A DNA stretch of 64,000 nt, from NCBI GenBank assembly GCA_022264855.1, contig JABYQU010000046.1:269892-333891 (forward strand). Direction: 5' to 3'. Numbering within the stretch: the first letter of the stretch is position 1; every line of letters begins with the position of its first letter. The notes below the pieces were generated by a model. That model did not search any database, was not told where the DNA came from, and worked only from the letters and a program-made list of their open reading frames with translations. The translations under genes and the position numbers were made by a program. This DNA comes from Lenzites betulinus. Its lineage: Eukaryota; Basidiomycota; Agaricomycetes; Polyporales; Polyporaceae. Shown piece by piece: positions 20,589-31,362 of this stretch.

Positions 20589-21594
20589 CGTACCGCCACT
20601 CGATCCGACAGCTGACGCCGGCGCTTACCCCGCTGCAACAGTGAGCAACGAGGATCTGAGCCAGGCGTTTGTAATGCTGCTCGCATCGGTACGTGATCTA
20701 CAACATGACTCTATTCAGAGTCGGAATGCTTTTGCGGCCACCCTTGCTCGTCTCGAGACACTCGCAGTCTCTCCCCATCGCGATCCCTCTGAGTCAACGC
20801 GACCTTCAGGCTCGATTAAGTTTCGCGACCCTCGTATATTCAAGGGGAAGCAATCTGAGCTTGAAACATTCATGGAAGAGATTGATATTGCGATGCGGCT
20901 CCAAACCCGTCTTCGAGACGGTGCGGACGAGGTACGAATTGATTATTTTATGATGTACCTCGGCGAGCAAGGCCCGCGTAAGTGGTTTTCCGCCCTACTT
21001 AAGAAAAATCCACATTTGCGTAATGATTGGGTATCCGCTCGTAAAGTGTTCGTTGCGCGATACGAAGATCCCGATCTCGAGACAAACTATGTTGCGAAGC
21101 TCGAGGCACTCACCCAAATGGGGTCCTTCATGGACTATGCCAACAAGTTCGAGGAATATTTACCATTCTCGAGTTGGGGTGACGAGTATGCCAAGACCCG
21201 CTTCTATCAGGGTCTCGAGGAGGAGCTTGCAAAACGTCTCGCGGGCACCACACGGCCTGACACAGTTGCCGAGTGGATTCCGCTCGTGCATGACATTGAC
21301 AAGGACCTGCACGTTATGAGCAAGGCGCGCGAACATCGCGCAAAAACGCACCCGAAGCATAGCGCTGGGCCGAGTAGGCAGGGTGGTCAATCAAGCTCGA
21401 AACCACCTGCCCAGAGCGTTCCCTACGTTCCGCCGGCCCCAGCTGCCAACAATGACATCGTACCAATGGAGGTCGACGCAATCAAGCATGGTAAAATCAC
21501 CCCCGAAGAGCGCGAGCGTCGCAAGCGTGAGGGTCTGTGTTTCTACTGTGGCAAGGGTGTCCACCGTGTAAAGTTTCGATCGACGGGCGCTTAG

Positions 21595-22030
21595 CGCGGG
21601 AACGGCGCGGTTGGCTTGAGACCGACGCAGGACGCGAGCGAGGGCGATGAGGGAGGCAAACGAGGGCGCGGACACGGGAGCGGGCACGGGGACAGGGGCG
21701 CGGGCGCGGGGGTCTCGTTGTAAACGCGTAGCGTACATGGTATCCGGACGCTACGTATATATCATAAGTGCTTTATCGTCCGGCTATCGTACGGACCGAG
21801 CGGAGACGCGCGCAAGGCACAGGCGCTAAAGTCAACACACCCCTACAAGCGACGTAGCGAGGGGGAAAGGAATGAAGGGAATCATGAGGCGAGAATCGAG
21901 GACAAGGATCGAAGACGAGAATCGAGGACGAGGATCAAGTAACGTAAATCGGGTAACACGGGTCGTATACGCGGATCGGGGAACACGGGTCGTTGACGGG
22001 GATCGAGAAAAGAAACGTACGAGGGAATAA
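21595..22030. other. Purine-rich spacer with short degenerate repeats
   Basis: After the truncated gag, GGCACGGGG-like and CGAGGACGAGG-like motifs repeat many times, for example about 21870-21950. No gene is seen. Confidence 0.4.
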
Positions 22031-22397
22031 CTAAATGCTGGCGCTGCTAACCCACTCTTCGTCGGCGGCGGCGATATCGGTCGTGGCAAAGGCGATGGCG
22101 GCGTGTTCTCGGAACGGCTTCAGCGGCTTGTCGCACTGCTGCTGGTAGTGACCCTTCACACCGCAGTTGTAGCACGTGATGTGCGTGAGCGGGGTCCTGC
22201 CACGGGCGGTGGCGGTGGAGGTCAACGGGGCGCGTGCGGCATGGGCGGAGTAGGGCGATGTGGGATTGTCGGTGTTGAGGGTGCGGCACGACTCTTCATC
22301 CTCGAGGGCACTCGTGACGTCGGCGATCTTGAGCTCGCCTTGAGTGGTGGAGAGGGAGGTGGCGATGTTTGACCAGTCCAGCCCCTGTTGTAGTTCT
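22031..22397 (-). pseudogene. Copia-type gag fragment (zinc knuckle), cut by PAL copy 1
   Basis: On the minus strand one frame runs ELQQGLDWSNIATSLSTT, then GELKIADVTSALEDEESCR, then a perfect zinc knuckle CYNCGVKGHYQQQC (C-X2-C-X4-H-X4-C), then DEEWVSSAS and a stop at 22031. This is the C-terminal half of a Copia-type Gag just before the protease. The 5' end stops where the PAL repeat begins (22398), and pol is absent on the other side. Confidence 0.75.
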
Positions 22398-23632
22398 AAT
22401 GTATTATAAACCGTTCATGCGCCCGCGCAGCATTACATTATAAACCGTTCGTGTTCATAATGTATTACGAGCAGCCGGGGGCGCCAGCGCTGCCCTCCGG
22501 GACCTGCCTAATATGGTAGGCAGGCCCGGGGGACAGTGCTGGCGCCCCCGGGAGCCTCTAATCTGTTATCTCTTAATAGATTATGTCTTATCTCATCTCC
22601 CTGCGGCTTTTCCGCGCGCGCCTGTGCCTCCCTCGCAGCCACATCCCGATTAGGCAGGTCTGCCTCAGCCACCCTCCCCTGCCTGCTTGCTCCCCTTCTA
22701 CCTCGATCAAATCCCGGCCGATTCGCTTCAAAAGTGGCGCGTTTTACTCGGATGTGGTCACGCTACAATCGCCCGCAAACGGAATAGAAATACGGTAAGT
22801 ACTGACTGCGCCACACTACATACAGTAACAGGGTACAATAGGCGACAAAGAACGGGCGATATCTCGCTCTTTCTTTGTCGCCTCGGCGCGCAGATTACGT
22901 TCCCATAAAGAGGGAGCGTAGCGCATTCGAACGAGCCCGCACGCGCGCGATTCGGCCCACGGGCGGTGGAGCTGCGCTCCGCCCACCCCGGGGGGAGTGC
23001 AGCTCCACTTCCTGTACCCAGATAACCTTCGTTTTTGCTCGCACATGTTTTGTTCAGTACCTAATACATTCTACTTCACAGTTATAATGTCCTCTGAACA
23101 AACTACAGCCCACAGACGCGTCGAGGAGGGTGGGTAGTAGTCCAGCTACTACCCACCTTCCTCGACGCATATCTACGTGACATCTGCGCGTATCGCCGCG
23201 CAAAAGGCACCGCCAGAAAGCGGCTGAATGCAGCTTTCTGTCGGTGCTTTTCTCGCGGTGATACGACCACATAGCGCTTCGCTATCCATATCTGCTCCTC
23301 CTCCCTCCCCCCCACCTGCTCACCTCCCTTCCATCTCTTAACAGGTACTTTGGAATGCTGCATACATGTTACTTGATACCTAATACACTATATATACCTC
23401 ATATATAACAATGTAGATCCATCTGTCCTGAACAAACACAGGAAGTCATCAAAAACTCGAAAACTGTGACTGATGTACACTAAGTTAGCTGATACATAGC
23501 TACTGAAAGCACAATTATATCCATAAAGTATGTGACTGGATAGCACTTGTATACAGCTTTCAGACGAGCCCAAGAACATGTAAATAGGCAAAGAACTCGA
23601 ATTACTACTCTATGAAGTGTTCTACAGGGTCT
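22385..23632 (+). repeat. PAL repeat, copy 1 (polypalindromic element)
   Basis: About 1.25 kb that recurs at 53617-55173 (-), 61537-62840 (+) and 62841-64000 (-). Palindromic blocks, in order: terminal AT-rich block with two ATTATAAACCGTTC direct repeats (22398-22470); GC stem GGGGGCGCCAGC...GCTGGCGCCCCC (22477-22549); GGCGACAAAG...CTTTGTCGCC (22841-22882); GTGGAGCTGC...GCAGCTCCAC (22966-23008); GCGTCGAGGA...TCCTCGACGC (23118-23168); CGTATCGCC...GGTGATACG (23189-23265). The 23270-23632 part matches copy 4 but not copies 2 and 3. No convincing ORF. Confidence 0.85.
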
Positions 23633-24439
23633 GTTCCTGGGCTACGAAGTAGAACAGGTCTTAGGTCGAGAAATAACGCCTTAAGTGACGGTAACGTCAC
23701 CTCTCCTATCAGTCACATTGTGACAGAACTTCGCAATCCGAAAAGCCTAAAGCCGAAGACGCCACCGGCCTGTTTGTTGTTGCTTGCCTGATTTCGCACG
23801 ATCCGTCCCGATAGTGGAGGTGCGGACGGGAGTCTCTCAACGCTGAACCACCATGTCGTCTTTGTGCTCTCTTGCGCCCAGTCAGTCTTCGATCGCGTCG
23901 TCTTGCAGCGCGTCCGATGTGCTTTCGAGTTGGGTCTCGTCCTTCGCTTTTCCGAATCCTTTCTGATTACATTCATTCAGCTGATCGCCATGATTCGTCT
24001 CCCGCTACGCCCTCCCCGGGTTCGTACGGCTTGGGTATGTATCCCGGCTTTGTCTATTGCTGTCGCCTTTCACTGTATCTGATGCCCCTCCCACAGGGCC
24101 CCGTTCGAACCCCGTGCACGTCAGCTTGGAGGTAGTGGGAGCGAATGCAGGTGAGTGTAGCTCTGTTCTGATCAGATGTACGCTAATGTGATTGGTGTTC
24201 CGGTAGGCGAGCATGTTGTTTTGCCTCGGGACGCTGTGGATGACACCAACGAAGATGGGCCGTTAGGTCAGTGGGTCACGATCTCACTTTCGATTGTAAC
24301 TAACATTTCGATCCTCCAATCCCGTTCCACAACGTTTCATGACGATTAATAACGTGTTCCGCCGTTGCTATAAAAACTGTCCCGCGTTATAACTTCGTCG
24401 TGCTGATCGTCGTCGTGTATTACATGTCTCCCTGAATGC
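23633..24439. other. 5' region of the Helitron
   Basis: Between PAL copy 1 and the Rep/helicase ORF. Short ORFs only. A TATAAAA is at 24369-24375. I could not fix the Helitron 5' terminus (TC at an A/T junction). Confidence 0.4.
24369..24375 (+). promoter_or_regulatory. TATA box (TATAAAA) upstream of Helitron ORF
   Basis: Consensus TATAAAA 110 bp before the first in-frame ATG (24485) of the Rep/helicase ORF. Confidence 0.5.
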
Positions 24440-27400
24440 GTGTCTCGCCATCGCCGTCGTCGTCATCGGTCGCCTGTCCTGTACATGTGCAATGCAACAT
24501 TTCCCTGTTCAGAGTTCGATGCACACTATATCGTTGTTGAGCAGGGCCGCTTGCAGGCTGTACCTCGACGTATCACCGATATACATCTTGATCTGATGTT
24601 TCAGTTTAAAGCGGTTACCTCCTCGTACATGAGTACTAGTAACCTCCTCCGACCCGGCGAATTAGTCTTACGGCTTGCTCTAAGAGACATGGTGACATCT
24701 TACCACCATTGGCGTTTGGCTCAGCTTCGTTCGCTTGCTCAAGCTCATCATGTAGAAATAAGTACAAGGTTGCGCGCTGATGACATTGTTCAGCGACTGG
24801 AGTCACATCAGTGTGTTAGGTGCTCTGACACTTTGGAATATGTATTTCAGGCTCTCAGTGCTCCCAGGTCGCAGTTACGGCTCCCACGTCTCCACCCCGC
24901 TTCTGAAGTTGTTGAACCTCGTATCGAAGCACCGCGGCAAGCTACCCCACCCGAGTTTGATCCACTTGAGGTCCCGTCGCTCGAGTTCAAGCGCAACATT
25001 ATTAGAGAATGGGAACAAGCAATGTCTCATGACAAAATAATGGACGCGGTTTGTGCGGCATGCGGACGGAACACTTCCTCTAAGCTGATCAACTGTATCA
25101 AAGCTGCTGCGATAGACTTTTCTCTGCTCTGTAATCCGGAGCTTCCCGAGTACGTTTTGCCAGTGACATACAATCGGGATGCCTACCATGGAGCATTGCT
25201 ACACCCCAAGGGGTTAAAAAACCCCCACGAACAAGACGATCTGTATATGTGCAAATCTTGTACTGGATCGCTACTTGGCACCCGTAAACAAATGCCAAAA
25301 TTTGCGCTGGCTAACTGGCTATATTACGGGCACGAGCGACTTCCTATCCCTGTGCAACAAGCGTTTTCGTCCGCTACGTTCAGTGAACGATTGTTAGTTT
25401 CTCGAGCTCGTGCTAGCAAGATATCGTACAAGTTTAGTCGTCTCCCGGGACATTATTTAGAGGGTACAGATGACAGGGTTTCTCAGGGATGTGTCAAGGG
25501 AAATGTCGGCATACATCCTCAGGACGCTACACACCTCAACGATGTACTGCCTCCAGGGAGTAACGCGATCCGAGATATGGTCTGCGCAGTTTTCGTCGGA
25601 GACAAGAAACCAACTAAAGAAACGATCGAAAGCCTGAAACCTATCTTAGTACGAAAGTCCAAAGTGAAATTGCTGATAGAGTTTCTCACCACATATAACC
25701 CTTGGTATGGTTGCGACGGGGAGTTCCAGGGATTTAGCCAAACAAATCTTGACAGTCTTTTTGGGCCTGGAACTTCCGCTGTCGACGAAGGTGTGTTATG
25801 CTCGATGGAGATTGGTCACATAGAGCTTAACGCTGCTATCGAAGGAGCAACGCAATCCTACGTTCCTGGACAGGATGCTCGTCCGACGTCTGCTGACGAT
25901 GACAATCTCCTAATAGAAACTGTAGGTTACACAGAAGGCGGAGACTCACCCGTCGACTACCAAACTTTGTCACTGAAAGCTCTCGCTCATTGTCTACGGG
26001 GCGGCCGATTTGTTCAGTCGCAAGCCGGCTCCCGACTGCTACCCGATTTCGAGAATCCGCGGCTATTGTCTTGGTTATTCCCCCACTTGGATCCATGGGG
26101 TATCGGAGGATTTTTCGAGCCACGCCGGCGCATCCCGCTCACCCTCGATCAGCAGTTACGATATTTACTCTCGGTGAATAACTCACCTTTCCGCGATGAT
26201 CCAGATTTCGCTTTTGTGTACTACAATATCCGACAGAAGCGCGCTGTGTTTGACTCCATAGCATTTCGTGTGGCAGCTTCTCAGCGGGAGTATGTTACCA
26301 CGGAGTTAATGAAGGTAGATGCGTCAGTGTTGGAACGGTTAGCAACAAAGTTCAAGGCGGACCCACAGTACCGGGCTGCTACTCCCGAGGAAACCTCTAT
26401 TTTACGGTTGTTGTCGAAGGTTCATACTGTTTCTCATGATCTTCCAGGGTCAAATGGCTATAAAGTGATGCTTCGCAATCAGATACGTGCCTTGATCAAT
26501 TACGAAGGCACCCCTACCTTGTTCATTACCTTAAATCCTTCCGACAGAGACCATCCCTTGGTCAGGCTCTACGCTGGCCACGAAATCATTCCGGAGAATG
26601 TTATGCGTGGAGAAGAGTATGATCGTTGGAGACGCACTCAGATTGCCGCCCAAAGCCCCGCAGCATGTGCCCGGTTCTTCGACCAGATGATGTCGCTTTT
26701 TCTGAGTGTTATCCTAGGCTTTGGAGGCAAAAAAGGAGGTCTATTCGGGAAATGCAAGGCTTACTTTGGCACAGTAGAGGCGCAGGGACGCGGCACGTTA
26801 CACTGTCATATGCTTATTTGGTTAGAAGGCCATCCGTCCCCACAGGAGTTGCGTAATCGAATGGGCGCTTCTGACGAGTATCGAGACAAGATGTTCCGCT
26901 GGGTCGAGTCGATTATAAAATGTGAACTTCCTGGAACTGAGGCGGTGGTTCAAGAGCCTAAAGGACGTCCATTAACGCGTCCCGCGCGAAGCCAAGACAC
27001 CGGAAATCCTCACCCTGGCGCGGTGTCCGCTCCCGCTCTCTCATCTTTCGAACGCCCTGAAGATTTCGAGGTGGCATACAATGCTTTTGTTGCCGAGCTA
27101 GTCAAAGAGTTTAATTGGCATGAACACACGATGACATGCTTCAAATACGTACCTCAAGGCCTCGTTCCTGATGATATGGAAAGGAAGGACGCTTTATGCC
27201 GTATGCGTATAGATGGTACTACGTGCGAGGCAACATATATTGATCCAGATAGCGGCGGCATCGTGTTACGCCGTCTTCATCCGCGGGTCGCCAACTACAA
27301 TGATTTGGTCTTGTTCCTGATGCAATGCAACATGGAGATTAAATTAGTTGGTTCTGGGGAGGCCGCGAAAGCGCTACTTTATTATGTCACCGACTATATC

Positions 27401-30400
27401 ACCAAACTATCTCTACCCACACATATCGGTCTAAGTGCGTTGTCATATGCCATTCAGAAAACGAATGAGAGGTTTCCAGATCTAGTAGGGAGGCTTGCTG
27501 CACCTGACATTCCGGAAAGGGCGAGGGGAGCACTGACTATCACTGTCAATCGTATGATGTCAAGGCAAGAAATGTCTCATCAGCAGGTTATGAGCTACCT
27601 CATAGGAGGAGGAGACGTCTACCGCAGTCATACCTTTCGCGTTTTACATTGGGGTTCGTTTGATCGCCTGTTTGAACATGACGCCAATCCCACCGTACGT
27701 CAGCCTCAGCATGAAGCGCGAACAACGAACCACACCGATGATGATAACTCCGTCACTACTAGCAGTGTCGAGCAGAATGCGGGGCCCTCCTACATCCACA
27801 ATGTGCAGTCGTCGTCGTCTATGGATTTGGAGTCAGAAGATCGATCTGATACAGGAGAGGAAGAGGAAGATACTGCCTCACTCTATGACACTAGCAATGC
27901 CGAGGGCGGTAACAGCAAGGAACCGCGAGACATCAACGACATAGAAGAAGAGAATGAGGACATATTTACGTTGTCGTTAGGCTCCGGTTCAATATCTGCC
28001 GGTAATCAGCAGCAGGATTACATATACCGGAGCACGGACGCACCATTTGACAAATTGTGTCTGTATGAATTCGTGGGCACCGTCGAAAAGATCACGAAGC
28101 GCAGCGATAACAAGCGTGCTGGGGTGCACAGCTCAGCCGTAGATGCCGTTGATGCTAGCAAAGATGACGCACCGTTTTCGGAGACTATGTTGAGTCAAAC
28201 GAATGCTCACCGGCGAGGGCGGAAGGCGGAGCCTCGCGGCATCTTCTCATCAGATCAGCATACCCAGTATCGTACCCATTGTTTACGTCGTCGTGCGGAA
28301 TGGACCGTTCCTGTCATCTTGGGCGACCGTGTGCCACGCTCTGACAGAGGAGAAGAGGAACATGAGTCATGGGCTCGTATGATGTTGATCCTGTTCATAC
28401 CGTGGAGAAAACCAAGAGACTTGCGTGAACGTACAGAGAGCTGGTCCGCCGCGTTTGATAGGCAAAAGCCGTTAATTAGTTCCCAGAATCTACGCGTTAT
28501 TGCGAATATGAACGTCTTGTCAGAATGTCGCGATGTTCGTGATTCGTTCAGAGACATGCGTCGCGCAGAGGCACTATCCTTTTTGCAAAATGGGCTCCCT
28601 GCGCAGGACGGAGCCGAGCATACCGGCGTGGATGACGACGTAAGCAATCAAGACTATCAGCTATTTGATACCCCAGCGATGTACGATGCTTACGACAACG
28701 TCCAAGAGCTTGTCTCGTCACAGGCTGGACTCGATGCAAAGATTGGCAGTAGAAGTCGCGAGTTGTTGGACGAATGTTATGGATCACAAGTGGATGTGCG
28801 GATGGCGGCTTCAGGAGGGATATCTATTCGCCATAGTGACGACGAAGCAGCGCTGATGCAGCACAGTGCCACGATGAAGCTCCTTAAAAAACAACGACGT
28901 CCGCGTTTTGCAGATGATGAAGATCAAGATACCGAAACCCGCCCTCAGAAGCGGCGTAGGCGTGTTGGAGTCTCGGAGAATATATCGCGATCCACACTCG
29001 GCGACGTCCGAACGCCACAGGGGGACTGTGTTATCGCTCCTACTCAAGATCCTATCAGTGCCGCCGTTGACCAGATAGTAGAAGAAATGCACTTACATGA
29101 TAACGCGGAACAGGAACGCGCCTTCCGTATAGTCGCAGAACATGTCAATCATGGCGGAGAGCAATTGCTCATGTATATCGCCGGCGTTGGGGGTACTGGT
29201 AAAACCTATGTGATTAAAGCAGTTTTGAGATTGTTTGAGTTACTCGGACGCTCACGGGAGATTCTCGTCGGTGCACCCACCGGTGCAGCGGCCCTCAACA
29301 TCGGTGGTTACACGGTTCACTCTTTGACAATGCTTCCCGGCAACGGCAAACGTATTTTGGGCGAACTGCGAAAGCTATGGTCCCAAGTTAGATATTTTGT
29401 CATAGACGAGATATCCATGATAGGGGCAAAGTTTTTGGCCCAGATCTCTCGTCGCCTGCAACAAGCCAAAGGCAATGAAGGCGAGTCAGCTATAGGGCCC
29501 TTCGGTGGAGTAAACATTATATTTACTGGCGACTTTGGTCAGTTGAAACCTGTTCAGGCGTCCACGCTGTACAACCATTCTCTGATCAATCACCCAGGGC
29601 TGCAAGCGATTCGCGATCATACCGGTGTAGATGCACTTCGTGGTGTATATTTATGGCGGCAAGTGCAGCATGCTGTGAAACTCGTGAAAAATCAGCGGCA
29701 GCACGAAGATCCGCAGTACGCAGGCTTACTTTCCCGAGTTCGTGTAGGTGAAGCTCGCTCGATATGCAGTACGGGTGCAGACGCACAGCGCAGTGATATT
29801 GACATACTATATCGCAGGGTTATGCAACAGGTGAGAATGGACGATCCTGCGTCGTTAAGCCAGTTCAAGGACGCACCTATTATTGTTGGCAATAAGGAAC
29901 TTAGAGACGCTCTGAACGCCCGGATAATTGCGCACAAAGCAAGAGAGATGGGTCGTGATGTGGCGGTGTTCTACTCGAAGGATCGGATTGATTTGCTCCC
30001 TGCAACCGGCGAGCTTCGGCGCGGACTGTGGAAACTTCCCTCAAAAACAACAGGGGACTGCTTAGGACGTTTGCCATTGTTTGTAGGCATGAAAGTCATG
30101 ATAAGAGAGAATATCGCTTTTGGAAGGCGTCTGGTGAACGGCGCAGAAGGTACTGTTGAGCGCATCTTGTATGAGGAAGTCGATGGTGTCATGCATGCAA
30201 CCGTCGCCTATATACGTGTACCTGGCTCAGGTAAAATCAGTGATGATCTTGAAGAAGATGTGGTCCCGGTGTTTCCTGAAACTGTACGTTTCAAGTGTAC
30301 GATGAGCGTCGGGGGTAAGAAGACGGCCAAGAACATAGCTCGACAGCAGCTTCCCCTCATCCCAGCGTACGCGTATACCGATTACAAGAGCCAGGGAAAG

Positions 30401-30625
30401 TCACTCACCTATGCTATTGTTGACATAGACAGTGCTAATTCGCTCCAGGGTGTGTACGTGATGCTGTCCAGAGTACGCTCCTTAAACGGACTCATGATTC
30501 TGCGACCGTTTTCGCCAGCGAAATTGTGTTCGCGACTTTCGCAGGAGCTGCGAAACGAGTTGAAACGCATCGATGTCTTGGCGGAGACAACTCGAGCACA
30601 GTTCGAGAGTCGCCGCTGGACGTAA
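24440..30625 (+). CDS. Helitron Rep/helicase (RepHel), intact
   Basis: The frame is open from 24440 (a GTG); the first in-frame ATG is at 24485, giving ~2046 aa, unless an upstream exon exists. N-terminal part: a Cys-rich segment (VCAACGRNTSSK) followed by VLPVTYNRDAYHGALLHPKG, of the kind seen in fungal Helitrons. Rep nuclease: FITLNPSDRDHPLV, then GTLHCHMLIWLEG with the HUH pair at 26801-26809, then the two catalytic tyrosines in YVTDY (27383-27397). An acidic, repeat-poor insert follows (about 27660-28000, rich in E, D, S). PIF1-type helicase: Walker A GVGGTGKTYVIKA (about 29182), Walker B RYFVIDEISMI, FTGDFGQLKPV and the C-terminal YVMLSRVRSLNGLMIL. It would nick and unwind one strand for rolling-circle transposition. 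No stop or lost catalytic residue seen, so this may be an autonomous source copy. Confidence 0.93.
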   Translation: MSRHRRRRHRSPVLYMCNATFPCSEFDAHYIVVEQGRLQAVPRRITDIHLDLMFQFKAVTSSYMSTSNLLRPGELVLRLALRDMVTSYHHWRLAQLRSLAQAHHVEISTRLRADDIVQRLESHQCVRCSDTLEYVFQALSAPRSQLRLPRLHPASEVVEPRIEAPRQATPPEFDPLEVPSLEFKRNIIREWEQAMSHDKIMDAVCAACGRNTSSKLINCIKAAAIDFSLLCNPELPEYVLPVTYNRDAYHGALLHPKGLKNPHEQDDLYMCKSCTGSLLGTRKQMPKFALANWLYYGHERLPIPVQQAFSSATFSERLLVSRARASKISYKFSRLPGHYLEGTDDRVSQGCVKGNVGIHPQDATHLNDVLPPGSNAIRDMVCAVFVGDKKPTKETIESLKPILVRKSKVKLLIEFLTTYNPWYGCDGEFQGFSQTNLDSLFGPGTSAVDEGVLCSMEIGHIELNAAIEGATQSYVPGQDARPTSADDDNLLIETVGYTEGGDSPVDYQTLSLKALAHCLRGGRFVQSQAGSRLLPDFENPRLLSWLFPHLDPWGIGGFFEPRRRIPLTLDQQLRYLLSVNNSPFRDDPDFAFVYYNIRQKRAVFDSIAFRVAASQREYVTTELMKVDASVLERLATKFKADPQYRAATPEETSILRLLSKVHTVSHDLPGSNGYKVMLRNQIRALINYEGTPTLFITLNPSDRDHPLVRLYAGHEIIPENVMRGEEYDRWRRTQIAAQSPAACARFFDQMMSLFLSVILGFGGKKGGLFGKCKAYFGTVEAQGRGTLHCHMLIWLEGHPSPQELRNRMGASDEYRDKMFRWVESIIKCELPGTEAVVQEPKGRPLTRPARSQDTGNPHPGAVSAPALSSFERPEDFEVAYNAFVAELVKEFNWHEHTMTCFKYVPQGLVPDDMERKDALCRMRIDGTTCEATYIDPDSGGIVLRRLHPRVANYNDLVLFLMQCNMEIKLVGSGEAAKALLYYVTDYITKLSLPTHIGLSALSYAIQKTNERFPDLVGRLAAPDIPERARGALTITVNRMMSRQEMSHQQVMSYLIGGGDVYRSHTFRVLHWGSFDRLFEHDANPTVRQPQHEARTTNHTDDDNSVTTSSVEQNAGPSYIHNVQSSSSMDLESEDRSDTGEEEEDTASLYDTSNAEGGNSKEPRDINDIEEENEDIFTLSLGSGSISAGNQQQDYIYRSTDAPFDKLCLYEFVGTVEKITKRSDNKRAGVHSSAVDAVDASKDDAPFSETMLSQTNAHRRGRKAEPRGIFSSDQHTQYRTHCLRRRAEWTVPVILGDRVPRSDRGEEEHESWARMMLILFIPWRKPRDLRERTESWSAAFDRQKPLISSQNLRVIANMNVLSECRDVRDSFRDMRRAEALSFLQNGLPAQDGAEHTGVDDDVSNQDYQLFDTPAMYDAYDNVQELVSSQAGLDAKIGSRSRELLDECYGSQVDVRMAASGGISIRHSDDEAALMQHSATMKLLKKQRRPRFADDEDQDTETRPQKRRRRVGVSENISRSTLGDVRTPQGDCVIAPTQDPISAAVDQIVEEMHLHDNAEQERAFRIVAEHVNHGGEQLLMYIAGVGGTGKTYVIKAVLRLFELLGRSREILVGAPTGAAALNIGGYTVHSLTMLPGNGKRILGELRKLWSQVRYFVIDEISMIGAKFLAQISRRLQQAKGNEGESAIGPFGGVNIIFTGDFGQLKPVQASTLYNHSLINHPGLQAIRDHTGVDALRGVYLWRQVQHAVKLVKNQRQHEDPQYAGLLSRVRVGEARSICSTGADAQRSDIDILYRRVMQQVRMDDPASLSQFKDAPIIVGNKELRDALNARIIAHKAREMGRDVAVFYSKDRIDLLPATGELRRGLWKLPSKTTGDCLGRLPLFVGMKVMIRENIAFGRRLVNGAEGTVERILYEEVDGVMHATVAYIRVPGSGKISDDLEEDVVPVFPETVRFKCTMSVGGKKTAKNIARQQLPLIPAYAYTDYKSQGKSLTYAIVDIDSANSLQGVYVMLSRVRSLNGLMILRPFSPAKLCSRLSQELRNELKRIDVLAETTRAQFESRRWT

Positions 30626-31190
30626 AGTGACGTGCGCTAGGGGTTATAATGTGTTATTAGTAGTTCTTCGATTTGTCGCCAACACTGCTTGAAATGCTTT
30701 TACGCACCAGGGTACGTTGATATAATTATATAGCATGCGTCCACAGAGTGGGAAGTCGTTGGCTGTTAAACCGCGGCCAGCCCCCGGGCTCTAGATGTGC
30801 CTCATGTTGTAGTACGCACGCAATGTGTCGCTCCGAGCGTCTGAGGACTTTTGGCATAGTACTGTTCAACGTACCAGTGTCAAGTCGTGCATTTTCATGA
30901 AAGCCGAACACTCAGCTAGAGATATCGTGCGTCCATCGAGAGTACGGTCAACGGTGTGAAACATCCCGAGTTTAGCAAGCACAAGATCATCAAAAATTCA
31001 TAAAAAAGCTGAATGCGCGGGATTCGACGTGAGGTCAGTATTGCATAAAATGGACGGCGATTACCGCTTTGCTACGGGTCCTCGTCGTAAGCACAAGCAT
31101 TAATCTTTTAATCACGTTTGACCTTAACAATTGCGGACATCCAATATCTATCACTAACTTCTAGTAGTAGACCTCCGCTGTCACATGTCA
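30626..31190. other. Helitron 3' flank, terminus not fixed
   Basis: No gene. A short AGCCC-CC-GGGCT hairpin next to CTAG lies at about 30778-30795, but the next base is A rather than the expected T. Confidence 0.35.
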
Positions 31191-31362
31191 TATCCTTGTC
31201 TGCTCCTCCTCCGCCTGCTCCTCCCTCGTTCATCCATATCCTCCATCCTCCCCCGTTCTCCGCCTTCTCCGCCATCGCTCACTACGACTTCCTGTCTCTC
31301 GTTCGCTCTCTTACCCTTGCCGCCGTGGACACCCTGCTCGACTACCGCCACGACTTGCACTA

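Larger units (their letters stand above)
14412..21594 (+). pseudogene. Older Gypsy-like gag, split by a nested Gypsy insertion and 3' truncated
   Basis: Reading 14412-14457 and then 20594 onward (one CGTAC counted once) restores one frame: MDTDHDAAAQPPLDV joins PPLDPTADAGAYPAATVSNE. The body is a retrotransposon gag (FRDPRIFKGKQSELETFMEE, then WFSALLKKNPHLRNDWVSAR and the YANKFEEYLPFSSWGDE region) that packages element RNA. The C-terminal zinc knuckle begins CFYCGKGVHR, but the last Cys is gone: the reading runs into KFRSTGA and stops at 21594. No protease or RT follows, so the rest of this element has been deleted. The 6.1-kb Gypsy element within it therefore inserted into an existing retroelement. 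Confidence 0.85.

Noticed and set aside
22103..24135. Short ORFs inside PAL copy 1 and its flank, repeated in the other copies
   Set aside because: They follow the palindromes, differ in frame between copies and have no shared protein motif.
30778..30800. Possible Helitron 3' end: hairpin AGCCC-CC-GGGCT followed by CTAG
   Set aside because: The hairpin touches CTAG instead of lying about 10 nt upstream, and the next base is A, not T. Not enough to call a terminus.
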